From assembly GCA_014529385.2 (NCBI GenBank), contig CM043942.1, forward strand, positions 35,135,469-35,199,468: a stretch of DNA of 64,000 nucleotides. The letters run 5' to 3'. A program made the position numbers and the translations under genes. Origin of the DNA: Adiantum capillus-veneris. Its lineage: Eukaryota; Streptophyta; Polypodiopsida; Polypodiales; Pteridaceae. The notes beneath the pieces were generated by a model that made no database searches, had not been told where the DNA came from, and saw only the letters and a list, made by a program, of their open reading frames with translations. Below are positions 44,357-54,919 of this stretch, piece after piece (the first letter of the stretch is position 1; each line of letters opens with the position of its first letter).

Positions 44357-46687
44357 TGTCAGGGGATATGTGTTCGAAACGTGAGCTGGTAAGGCGCGGG
44401 GCCTCTGGCTGTGAGAGGTGTGTGAGAGAGAAAATAGCAAACACTGATAGCTCCGGTAATCATCATAATCATCAATAAGTTCAATACAGCTTGAGTACAA
44501 CTTAAACGATAACGACACCGTCGCTCGGATTAACTGAAAAATAGGAGTTTGAGCTCCCTTTACAAGATTACACGGGCCATTAGCGGCACCGAAACTTATC
44601 AATAGGATTTTAAAAAATTTAAAATGATGCCGGTGATGGATATCTCCTCCTTGCGATGTTCTTCCTACTTCAACTGCCCTTATGAGCTCCACAAAATTTC
44701 TCTCTTCGATTGCCTTAAAGAAGCTCTTCCAATTGCTCTCCTCTTTTTGCTTTAGTTTCCCTTAAGAACTTTCCAAATCTCCTCGCTCGCCAAAAGTTGA
44801 GCTCTTGATTGCTTACGAGAAGTTCTTCCCTTCTCTCTCCTTGTTCGCTCAAAAACGAACTCTGATAGTTCGGTAAAAACTCCTTTTGAGAGCCCTCGTT
44901 GAGCTCTCTCCTTGCCAAAAGAATCGGCCTTCTTCCTCTTTCATGCTCCTTTGGATCATCTTTCCCTGATTATCCTCCTGCCTCCTTGTGTCTCTTCTCG
45001 CCAAGGTAAAAAGAGAAAGAGAGCTTTGGATGCCCTACCACTGTGTCGAAGCTCCTAGGAGAGAGAGAGAGAGGGTGCTTTATCCTCTTGCCTTCATTAG
45101 TAGAGAGAGAGAGAGTGAGTGAGAGAGAGATTGGAGCCGAATCCCTCGTCCCTACATACCCTTGAGCCTCATTCTTGCTCATCGAGGTAGAGAGAGAGAG
45201 AGAGAGATTGGAGCCAGAGCCCTCGTTGAGCTCTCTCCCTGCATACCCTCAAGTCTCCTTCTTGCTCACCGAGAGAGAGAGAGAGAGATCTTCCCCTTTT
45301 CATCCTTCATCCTCACGTTCAATTCCCTCATGCAATACCCCCTCTTCCTAAAATAGCCCTCTTTTTATATCTAGCATCCCACCCTAAGCAATGACGGCGC
45401 CATCGTTGCAAGGGCTATGGGAAACAAGGTTGATGATGTGGCATGCCAGAGTTGGAGGTCCACAATATCTCGCGGGAAAAGGGTCGAAAATTTGCACGAG
45501 GAGCTACTGAGTGACTTTCATCACTTCTTCAAGTCGATACGACGCCTGTAGTGGCTGCTACGAGCGCCTTCTCTCCCCTCGTGTTGCTCGCCTCAGCTAT
45601 CCACACCATGCCTTCTTTTCTTTTCCCCCCTTCCACACTAAACCCTTCAAAATCCTTTAATTTGGGCGGCCAAGGATGGCTTTAAATTTCTTACGAGCAG
45701 CCACTTATGGCGGGCGGCCTTTGATGCTTAGGTCCTTGCTTGTTATGGGTGGCCATTACCTCCCAATGGGCACCACATTTGTTTTCAGCAGCCTTTGACT
45801 GACAATATCGTAACGAACTTTTTTGTCCATATCAATGTCTTGGATAATGCCCTCAAGATGCAAGAAAAGGCGATTGCATTTGGCAAAATGCCTTCCCTTC
45901 ACATTCAGTTAAAATGCCCAAACCTTCCTTGCCACATAATCTTGTAATCAATGCTCTTCGCAAGTCGATCTTTCTAACTAAAAGCTCATCAAGAACTATA
46001 TGTGCATAAGACCACTACATTTAGTTACATATCGACCATCGTAGTGCTAGCACAACTCTGGTAGTATACCTCGCTATCAATGCACTGCAAGAGATGACAT
46101 TCCCGACAAAATTCTCCTCAGGCACTTATTTTAATGCATTCCAAAACTTGGCTGAAGCTCAAAACTCCCAGATCACACACTGACCAATGTGACCAAACTG
46201 GTACGGAACCGGTCCCCAATGAAACTTAAACCACCAATATCTTGGCAACCAGAGCTCCGATTGCAGATCTCAAAAGACCGACGTGCTCCACAAGAAGAGC
46301 ACTTCAGGCTTATGCATTCACTTCATGCCCGATCCCTCATCTACAATTGCCCAATCCGGTATGGATCTTCAATCCACTCAACTTCATACTATCATAACTT
46401 CCTCATTGTAGCTCCAATTGATGAGCCGTAAAGACAAGCATGTAGAGCACTTTGAGTACTTTCAGGTTTAGTCCATAAACTTCCAATTGTGATAACTTTA
46501 ATTAGCTCCATTTTTAGCATCAACAAGACAATTGTTTGCCCTTTAAAGCCGCATCTGGCAAACATTTAGCATTGAGCTAGCTTGTTATCGAGCCATGATC
46601 ACTGCTTAGTAAACACATAGGCTTCAAAGAATTATAACTTGCATCTCTTTGCCTTTTTTCTTATCATGGAAGCGGAGCCGCACAACA
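44357..46687 (-). repeat. Left (3') long terminal repeat of element D
   Basis: 2,331 bp, containing several short GA tracts (45060-45290). Blocks GTTCGAAACGTGA, GGCGCGGGGCCTCTG and ATCTAGCATCCCACCCTAAG recur in the right repeat. No ORF except PPR remains at 45770-46150. Confidence 0.8.
45770..46150 (-). pseudogene. PPR gene fragment inside the left D repeat
   Basis: The minus strand gives scraps such as a SALIARY block, VLDELLVRKIDL and RRALITRL, corresponding to PPR motifs (VFDELPxRD..., NALIxGY). The same fragment is better preserved in the right repeat (58070-58460), which shows MQREGISPNAITYTCIL. Confidence 0.55.
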
Positions 46688-46950
46688 TCCACCCTCTCTG
46701 AACCTGCACAACCTCCGTTATGTGCCAACCATAATTTCAAACTTTAAGCATAACTTGTGAACGTATAAGAACTACCCCACTGTTAGGATGCTTTAAAAAA
46801 AATTCCAACATGTGGCCTTATTAGAATATACCCTCCTCCAGGATCATAGGGAAAACACAAGAATTTCTGATCAGAAGAGCTTAAGCATGAATTGACCCAT
46901 AAAGCATCATGAACCCCACCTAGATTGTATGGAAAATAAATCAATCATCC

Positions 46951-47879
46951 CTAATCACAAACATATCCAGCTCCGCCCAGATCAAATGGCATATAAGTCA
47001 ATTGCCCCGGACCATGCATATAATCGTTTCCTCTTGGATCAAAAGATAACTCAAAATCCCCTACATCATTGGGTAACATCAAATCCCATGTAGCATCAAG
47101 TATCATTAGATACTGCCATATCCCCTGTGCAACTGGCTCATCCAATTGTTGATCATCAATCACAGGTAGGAGGATTGATAATGCACCTTCACCCCCTATA
47201 GCATCAAAATTTTGGTATTGCATATCTGAGTACATGAGTGCCCTGGCAATACTCTCTTCATTGGGCTCCCAAGATGCATAAAAAAAAATTTCCCTATCTT
47301 GGACATGCTCAAAATCAAGCAGAGCTTCATCCAACAACTGCATAAGGTCATCCTCAACCACATCTAGATAAACTTGGTTATGCACAAGACCATATTGCTC
47401 TGTACCCTTGCATCTATATTTGAGAATCCCTCCAAAGCTTCATCCAATAAGCACAAAAGCTATGGGTCTACTGCTTCAAAATATTCCTCTGTCTCGCACA
47501 TCTCAGGTTGTTGTAAACTAAGATTTCCACATATAACATGCATACTAGCCACATTTGTTGTAGCCTACTCTTCAAGTTTCTCACCCTCATTCAAACATCT
47601 TTGAACTTCTATAGCATAAAGTTTAGTATGCACGTTGATAATTGCATCAGCTGTCTTGTCCATATCATCGGTACAATGCAACCAATCATATGCAAGAGAT
47701 TGCACTTCTCTATGCACTCCCTCTGAATAAGCATCATCAGGTTCATGATTATCATGCCATAGTGTGAGCCCTGTGTCACAAACTCTTGATAAAGAAGGAG
47801 TCTACACCCCCTCTAAATCATCACTTTGCAGATCTTCAAGCACATACTCTTGCACATCCAAGCCCTCAACATCTGGTGT
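46951..47879 (-). pseudogene. Acidic ORF of element D, C-terminal part
   Basis: The open stretch 46951-47385 codes for 144 residues, rich in Asp and Glu (DVVEDDLMQLLDEALLDFEH, SFDPRGNDYMHGPGQL). Further upstream the frame is readable with a few stops and a shift: LDVQEYVLEDLQSDDLEGV, WHDNHEPDDAYSEGV, LYAIEVQRCLNEGEKLEE. I recognise no domain. The sequence continues on the far side of the inserted element B (53256-54004), so it was once one coding region of about 1.7 kb. Confidence 0.5.
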
Positions 47880-48052
47880 TGAAAGGCTGAGGGGAGACTG
47901 AACCCTGGATCCTCCTCCTAGCCAACCTATTATAGTAGATCCTGTGGCCCTTTGCCCTAAATGGATCCCCTATCCACACCTTCAGTCCGGCCCTTGGCCT
48001 AAGTCCTTGACTCCCCTAGATCGGGCCCTACCCTCTAGCCCTTGGCCTGACA
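47880..48052 (-). repeat. 3' LTR of element B
   Basis: 173 bp, paired with 53083-53255. Confidence 0.9.
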
Positions 48053-51000
48053 TTACTCCCCCCTTGGAGAAGCATTTTCATCCTTGAAAACATAAGTGGT
48101 AGTATCTTCGTAAGAACACTGATGTTTTCCTTGTTGGCATCCCATGCGCGGGCCAACTGATACTTGGTGCAGTGATGAGGTTCAATCAAATCGAGAGCAA
48201 CATCTTGATTTTCAACATTGTTGTCCTTTTGCAACCACTTGTATCTAAATAGTAGCTCAATTTATAACTCACTTGAGTACTGTAAAGGAGTAACCACAAC
48301 TAAGAGGTGTCTAAAGGCATAACCAGTTTTCAGATTTTCTGAAGGTACTGGAATAATGCAAGAAAACCAGATTTCCACCTCGCGAGAGTATCTTGAAAAG
48401 ATCATAGCTACTAAGGGAGAATAGGGAGTGTCCTCATGTCAAACTTCCGAACATTTTGGAACACATAGAACTACCTGTTCACCCCTAATGTAGATTACAT
48501 GCCAACATACTTTGTCAGCACACCTACTAATTCCTTGACTTATGAAACTATTGAAACAGTATCCAACCCCACCATAACAGGTGTTCAAAGTTGAAAACCT
48601 AACCTAATCAAATTCTAGAATAGGGAGAGAATCGCCCACGTTGTGCTAACGTATGCGCTTAGCAGACCCTTTAGCAAAGAATACGTGTAAGGTGCCCATC
48701 CAAGGCAGGAAGAATAGCAGTAGTGAGAGTGAGATACTTTACCCCACTTACAGACAGTCTTCCCAGATGACTGGTAAACTGGGTTCACCATCGCGTACAA
48801 CCTTGTTGAGGAATCAACAATTTCCTCAATAACCATCTTGGTTATCTTGGAAGATCCACAAGCACCCAAACCGAGCCATGACCTCTATTGGTGATTGGTA
48901 GACCCAAAAGTAATCTCATAGAGATACTGCACGTAGAGTGCAAAATGCTTCATAAGCAACTCATGTGATGAATATGCATGCCGCTCCAAATTAGCCTTTG
49001 ATAAACACTAGGGCCCATAACACCTATTGTGCATGCATTTAGCAAAAAACAGATCCGAACCTGTATATCCATGGTCATGTTTGTGATGGCTCATAGCCCT
49101 CATTATAGAGGAATGCAAATAGTTCTGAAGAAAGAAACTAAATACTGTCCTCTGCAATCATTTGCAAGCCTTTCTGAAACGTTTGAACCATAATAGAAGG
49201 TGAAACATTAATCACTTCTAGGGACAAACAATGAAACTTTTTCATTAACAACTCAGAGCCTTGCTATATGTATAAACAACCATCTGTAATGTTGTTGAGC
49301 AGTACTTGTACATGAAAGTCATTCTAAGTATCCGATAATTTTTGGCCATCGAAATTGTTCCTAATATGTCGTGCTGAAAATGGTCTAGGATACAGATTTG
49401 ACCAGCACCTAGGGACGTTGTCGTGACACATACTTGGAATAGGGGCGCCAGTGCCAGTCCCAGAGACTCATATTCTCCACATGTGGAATATGTCTCATGT
49501 AAGAATGTCTGAAAAAAGAACATCCTTCAAGTACAAGATGTACTTGTGCATGGAGGTAATTGCAAACACACTATGACGGGAGTGAGAGGGACCCTCATTA
49601 CCCTTACTCCACACTGGCTAAACCGAACTCCTTGAGTTCCTAGACCATGTTGCATCCTATGTGACAACATGTGCCAAATAAACCCTATAAATGGGTAGAT
49701 AACTGCATAATGCAAAAACTTATTTTGGACACTATGGCCCCAAAGTCTTGGCTCTTACATGACCTTGTCATCTCACTGAAGAGCAAAAATAGATGACAAC
49801 ATAGTTTATGCATTCTACGTAGAAAAAGCAAACCAAAAAAAAACATAAAACCAAATCAGATGCGTACCTGGAGGGTGAACATAGTGTTCACTTATTTGTA
49901 GGTATCTGTCCAAATTTTCCGCCTGCAAAGGCCTAGGAACACTAATTGAAAATTAGGAAAATGCAAGTAGTAGTGCACATGATTGCACATGTAACCTTTG
50001 GTGTTGCCTTTGCAATCCAGACCCCTTGGTTAAAGCAGCATTGTCAAACCCCGTGGTTAAATGGTGCATGAAAATTGCTCAACGAGCAGCTGGCCCTTGG
50101 CCTTTGTTCGTGACCTCCGTGGGGTGTGCCCCTGGCATTTTATTACTTGTGAAGTTGAAAGATTTCCACTACCCTTTGGCAGTTTGTGGAATTCTTTCCG
50201 TGAAACTGCACGTGGGAAGGTTCCAAGAATGGACCATCAAACCGTACTAAGTGATTTAGTAATCACGTGTTGAGTCTTACCCCAAACTGTACGCATATAA
50301 GCACTCTTAGTGCTAATAGGATTTCCACTGAAATTGGAGTCATGTGCACAACTAGATCTTTGTCACACCCAAAAATCCATACTGTGGTGTTTTTGTGAGC
50401 AATCGTACGGTCTAAAATGCTGGCTTCATTCTTACACCTTGGTAGAGATAAGCCCAGACGAGTTTAAGAGGTTCAAAAACTCAACTTGACTTGCACACTT
50501 AAAGTGTGGAGTGCAAAAATAATGTCCAAAAGATCACTAATGGCAAGACTCTTGCTTGTCCATTTACAAACAGATGGCTCTTAGCCATGCCCAAAGAGGT
50601 GGTAAGTGATGGCTCATAGCCCTTCCTGTTGTCTCATAGCCCTTCCTGTTACCGTATTATGATAGAAAGAGTTCAATAAAATCGTGTCCAATGTCACCTT
50701 TCCCGCATAGAATTTGGAAAGAGAGAATGTTGGGTTGAGGAAATCCCCTTATTTCGATGTCTTGTATGCCTTTTTCAAATGCTGGAGTGCAGACCGTGCC
50801 TGTGTCATAGCTTATCTTATAAGCGTACAACCTCTCGTAGAGAGAGGCTTAGCTTATCCTATAAGCGTACAACTATGTACTTGTACCATGCTCTTGTAGA
50901 GAGAGGTACCATAAGTCACATCTTGACCCACTGACCTTGTATGGGAGTGTGGCTATACAAGGGTAATTTCAAATACGGCACTTTTCCTGGGAAGAACATA

Positions 51001-52929
51001 AAAAATGTTTTAAGATATCAATTACTGACCTTGTCCATGACAGAGTATTTAATGTTATAGTGGAAGCGTATGCAATGATGGGTGTTGTGCGGCCATCATA
51101 CTAGTATGCCATGCATACATATCAAAAAATGAAATGATAAGCTCTTGGCTTCTCAATAAGAGTCTCAACCATGTGATTTTTTGGTAGACATGCCTTGCAT
51201 GATTACACTGGCATGGATACATCACAGTGTACCGTGGCGGAAACTGTGAGCTGATATCCACATAGTGTCAAAGATGTGTGCCATTTTCAATGATCGGAAG
51301 TCAATCAAGAATACATGGCCACATAAGAGAAGCCGTGCTTCACATGAAGACAAGAAAAGCACTTTGCTTTGTTCAGTGGCTTCTTAGGGAGTCTGTCCAA
51401 GCACTTTGCTTTGCACAACAGAGAGATCTTTTCCAAAATGAAAAAGAAAACATAGACAAAAACAAATGTAACGTGAAATTGACTAACCTTGTCGCCCACT
51501 TGTGGGAGGTTTCTAGTTGTGTGCTCAAACGAGCGCATAGCCATATATGCGAATAACTTGAGAGTGGTCGGATGTCCCGCACAACTCCCAATTATGTATG
51601 CATAGTCCGAACGCCGGACACTGCTTGGCCGCATGTCTAAGAGGGAAACCTTTCTTCCTTGGCAAAGTGTAGGTAATGGGCGGCCTTGTCTAGGTCTCTG
51701 AGCCTTCTTAACCAATGGTAGTAACAAGTTGCGTTGATCTCCTTTGGGCGTATGGGCCCCATGCTCCCAGCTTATGACCGTGTCCACAAGGATGCCACAT
51801 TGGAAGCCTAAAATCACGACAAGCAATAAGTAGCTTAAAAAACAAAGCGTACTTGTAATCATTGTCAATCACCCTTGGAGACGCATTGGATGCAGCATGT
51901 CGATATTGGATTGAATGAAAACAACTAGCCAACCATGCCTACCATTTTTAATGGACATGCCACGGGCCTTGCCTGTACCTGGAAACTCTATTGGTATTGA
52001 AATACGCAGCAAAATGCCTTGCATTTGGTCGTAGTCGAAATGTCTTTACCGATGCCTCTACATGATCCCTATTCATGCCCGTGCATGCATCCACAAATAA
52101 CCATGGAGCAATTAGCCGCATAGGCCTTGTCTCTATCTACATTCCATGATTGGGATGCAATCGTGCCGTTGTAGCAAAGAGAACTTTCGAAGATTCCGTC
52201 ATGGAATCTTGCAATATTAGTGGATAGGTGGAGTAAAAACCCACATAAATTAAATGGCATACCTTGAGAACCCATTGATCTGAAAATATGGAGCAAAGTA
52301 CTTTGCAAACCGCCATAACTGCCTTATTATTGAATCTGCTACATGATTTGCAGGCTCATGCCATGCATGCTAATGATTCGTTTTTATCTTTGTACGCAAG
52401 GTCAAATCTTATATACTTTATTGCACGCATGTAATGATTGTCTCACCCGAAAATGGCAAAACAGCAGAAAAAAATTCTCCAACTCGTGACGCCCTTAACA
52501 GCTATGGTGTTGACCTCGCCCATTGAAGGGGGGCTGGGGGCATGTAGAGAACTTTTTGTCTTCAAACAAAATGCCATGGGAACTCACTCGTGTCCAAAAA
52601 ACCCTAAGGTCACTTAAGTGACTGTGTATGAACCCATGGCCGACTGCATGCGCCACGAGAGGCAGAGAGAGGGGGCCCTCACTTGCAGAGAAGCCGTCCA
52701 TACCATCCGGCCATGTGACGAGTTCGCCTCCTTGGCCCAAGGGGATTCCAATCGGCTCAACATGGCTCACCTCGACACAGGTCGAAGCACGCCATATCTT
52801 GCATGCAAGCAGCCGCTCCCGTGGAGATGAACCTATGTAGTCAAGGGGCCATGCCCAGGGCCGTGTTCCTTTGCTTGCCAAGGAGAGTTTCCATGGCCCA
52901 AGCTCGTCTAGAACGAGAGAGAGAAAAGA

Positions 52930-52937
<8 letters not shown>

Positions 52938-53016
<79 letters not shown>
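52938..53016. repeat. (GA)n microsatellite in the leader of element B
   Basis: About 39 GA units between primer site and interior; apparent Arg-Glu or Ser-Leu ORFs are artefacts. Confidence 0.95.
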
Positions 53017-53018
<2 letters not shown>

Positions 53019-53069
53019 CCATGGTCTACCTTCCTCTCCTCCATGGCTGCCTTCGTCCTTCTCGCTTGT

Positions 53070-53081
53070 GCTCTGATACCA
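53070..53081 (-). other. Primer-binding site of element B
   Basis: The minus strand reads TGGTATCAGAGC, one base from the LTR. Confidence 0.93.
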
Positions 53082-53082
53082 A

Positions 53083-53255
53083 TGAAAGGCCAAGGGGAGA
53101 CTGAACCCTGGATCCTCCTCCCAGCCAACCTATTATAGGAGAGCCCGTGGCCCTTTGCCCTAAACGGATCCCCTGTCCACACCTTCAGTCCGGCCCTTGG
53201 CCTAAGTCCTTGACTCCCCTAGGTTGGTCCCTGCCCTCTAGCCCTTGGCCTAACA
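53083..53255 (-). repeat. 5' LTR of element B
   Basis: 173 bp, same length as the left LTR. Confidence 0.9.
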
Positions 53256-54004
53256 CGTGTATTCAAACCTTGTAAATCTAGTCTATGGTCCTGCAGCTCT
53301 CAACGACAGTCTTACTTTGACATGTAACATTTGCATCATCAGTCAACTCTAGGGTAGAATCTATACGGCAAAAATTTTGCTCTAATTATGAGTCAGTAGT
53401 AGCAAAAGCATTAGTTGTAGACAAAACTTCATGCATGTCTACTTGAATATGATTGCACTCATACACCTGCATAATTTCATCCTAAGCTTTAACCAATTCA
53501 TTGTTTTGATCCCTTGATTTATTTTCCTCTTTTATTGCATACATAGGTTCTTTGCAAATTTCATCATGTGTATTTTGAGGCTGTATAGCCTCATCCTCAA
53601 AGATTCTTTCTTCATGTGAAGCATTTGCAAAACCCAAATTCTCATGAACTCACTAACTGCTCAAAGGATCTAATGATTAACTCTTCTGGTATCCCTCTTG
53701 ACTTGGTTTCCAACTCAAGCACTCTAGGTAGCCCTCAGGATCATACCATGAAAAAACATTTTGTTCTTCGTACACAGCATATAGTGCTATGTCAGCAGAT
53801 TCCTCGATTGTCTTCCACTATGTTTTCTTGGTTTCCATCTCGTGTAGATACCCTTGTACCAGCTCTAGCAACTTTGCCAAATCTAGAATTGTTGACTTGC
53901 CATCAAAACCCTTTGCACTTAACTCTTCACTCAATTTCACCAATTGCTCTGAATTCTCCATCTTCACCTCCCACCCTAGCTCATTTCGCGTTAGGTTCAC
54001 CAAG
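53256..54004 (-). pseudogene. Acidic ORF of element D, N-terminal part (possible gag)
   Basis: Directly after the right D repeat, the minus strand has an ATG at 53961 (MENSEQLVKLSEELSAKGF), followed by ILDLAKLLELVQGYLHEME. A TAG at 53818-53820 interrupts the frame, which then goes on in phase with WKTIEESADIALYAVYEEQN and SWYDPEGYLECLSWK. Later stops and shifts follow until element B. The position right after the 5' repeat suggests a gag-like protein, but I see no zinc knuckle and recognise no family. Confidence 0.45.
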
Positions 54005-54675
54005 GATGTCACGGGATATGTGTTCGAAACGTGACCCGGGAAGGCGCGGGGCCTCTGACTGTGAGAGGTGTGTGAGAGAGAATATAGCAGACACTGATAG
54101 CTCCGACAATCACCGTAATCATTAATAAGTTCAGTACAGCTTGAGTACAACTTAATTGATAACCAAGGCGGGTCGTTAACGACACCGTCGCTCAGATAAA
54201 CGGATAATTTAGGAGTTTAAGCTCCCTTTACAAGATTAAGCAGGCGTTAGCGGCATTGAAACTTATCAATAGGATTAAAAAAATTTAAAAATGATGACGG
54301 TGATGGATATCTCCTCCTTGTGTTGTTCTTCCTGCTTCAATTGCCCTTATGAGCTCCACAAAATTTCTCTCTTCGATTGCCTTCAAGAAGCTCTTGCAAT
54401 CGCTTACAAGCTTCACTCTCCTCTTTTTGCTTTAGTTGCCCTTAAGAACTTTCCAAATCTCCTAGCTCACCAAAAGTTGAGCTCTTTGATTGCTTACGAG
54501 AAGTTCTTCCTTTCTGTCTCCTTGTGCGCTCAAAAACAAACTCTGATAGTTTGTCAAAAACTCCTTCTGAGAACCCTGGTTGAGCTCTCTCCCTGCCAAA
54601 AGAATCGGTCTTCTTCCTCTTTGAGGCTCCTCTTTCCCTAATTATCCTCCTCCCTCCTTTGTGTCTCTTCTCGCC

Positions 54676-54678
<3 letters not shown>

Positions 54679-54757
<79 letters not shown>

Positions 54758-54882
54758 AGAGAGCCTTCATTAGTCAAGGGAGAGTGAGTGAGAGATTGGA
54801 TTCGGAGCCCTTGTTGAGCTCCTTTCCTACGTACCCTTGAGCCTCCTTCTTGCTCACCAGGGGGGGGGGGGGGGGGGGGGGG

Positions 54883-54914
<32 letters not shown>
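54679..54914. repeat. GA and G simple-repeat cluster
   Basis: (GA)n at 54679-54753, 26 G at 54860-54885, (GA)n at 54886-54914. The LINE 3' end abuts the last tract. Confidence 0.93.

Positions 54915-54919
<5 letters not shown>

Larger units (their letters stand above)
47880..53255 (-). mobile_element. Non-coding LTR retroelement, copy B, inserted in D
   Basis: 173-bp LTRs (47880-48052, 53083-53255) start TGAAAGGC and end CTTGGCCTRACA, with inverted ends TGAAAGGCCAAGGG/CCCTTGGCCTAACA. Primer site complement GCTCTGATACCA lies at 53070-53081 and the polypurine tract (minus strand CCAAGGGGGGAGTAA) at 48053-48067. Flanks GGTGT (47875-47879) and CGTGT (53256-53260) are a 5-bp target duplication with one change. 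The interior matches element A throughout and lacks gag-pol. The LTR differs from that of A outside a few blocks (CCCTATCCACAC, GTCCTTGAC, CCTTGGC). Confidence 0.9.

Noticed and set aside
44357-44361. Target duplication for element D
   Set aside because: The flanks CACGG (left) and ACGAA (right) do not match convincingly, so no duplication is claimed.
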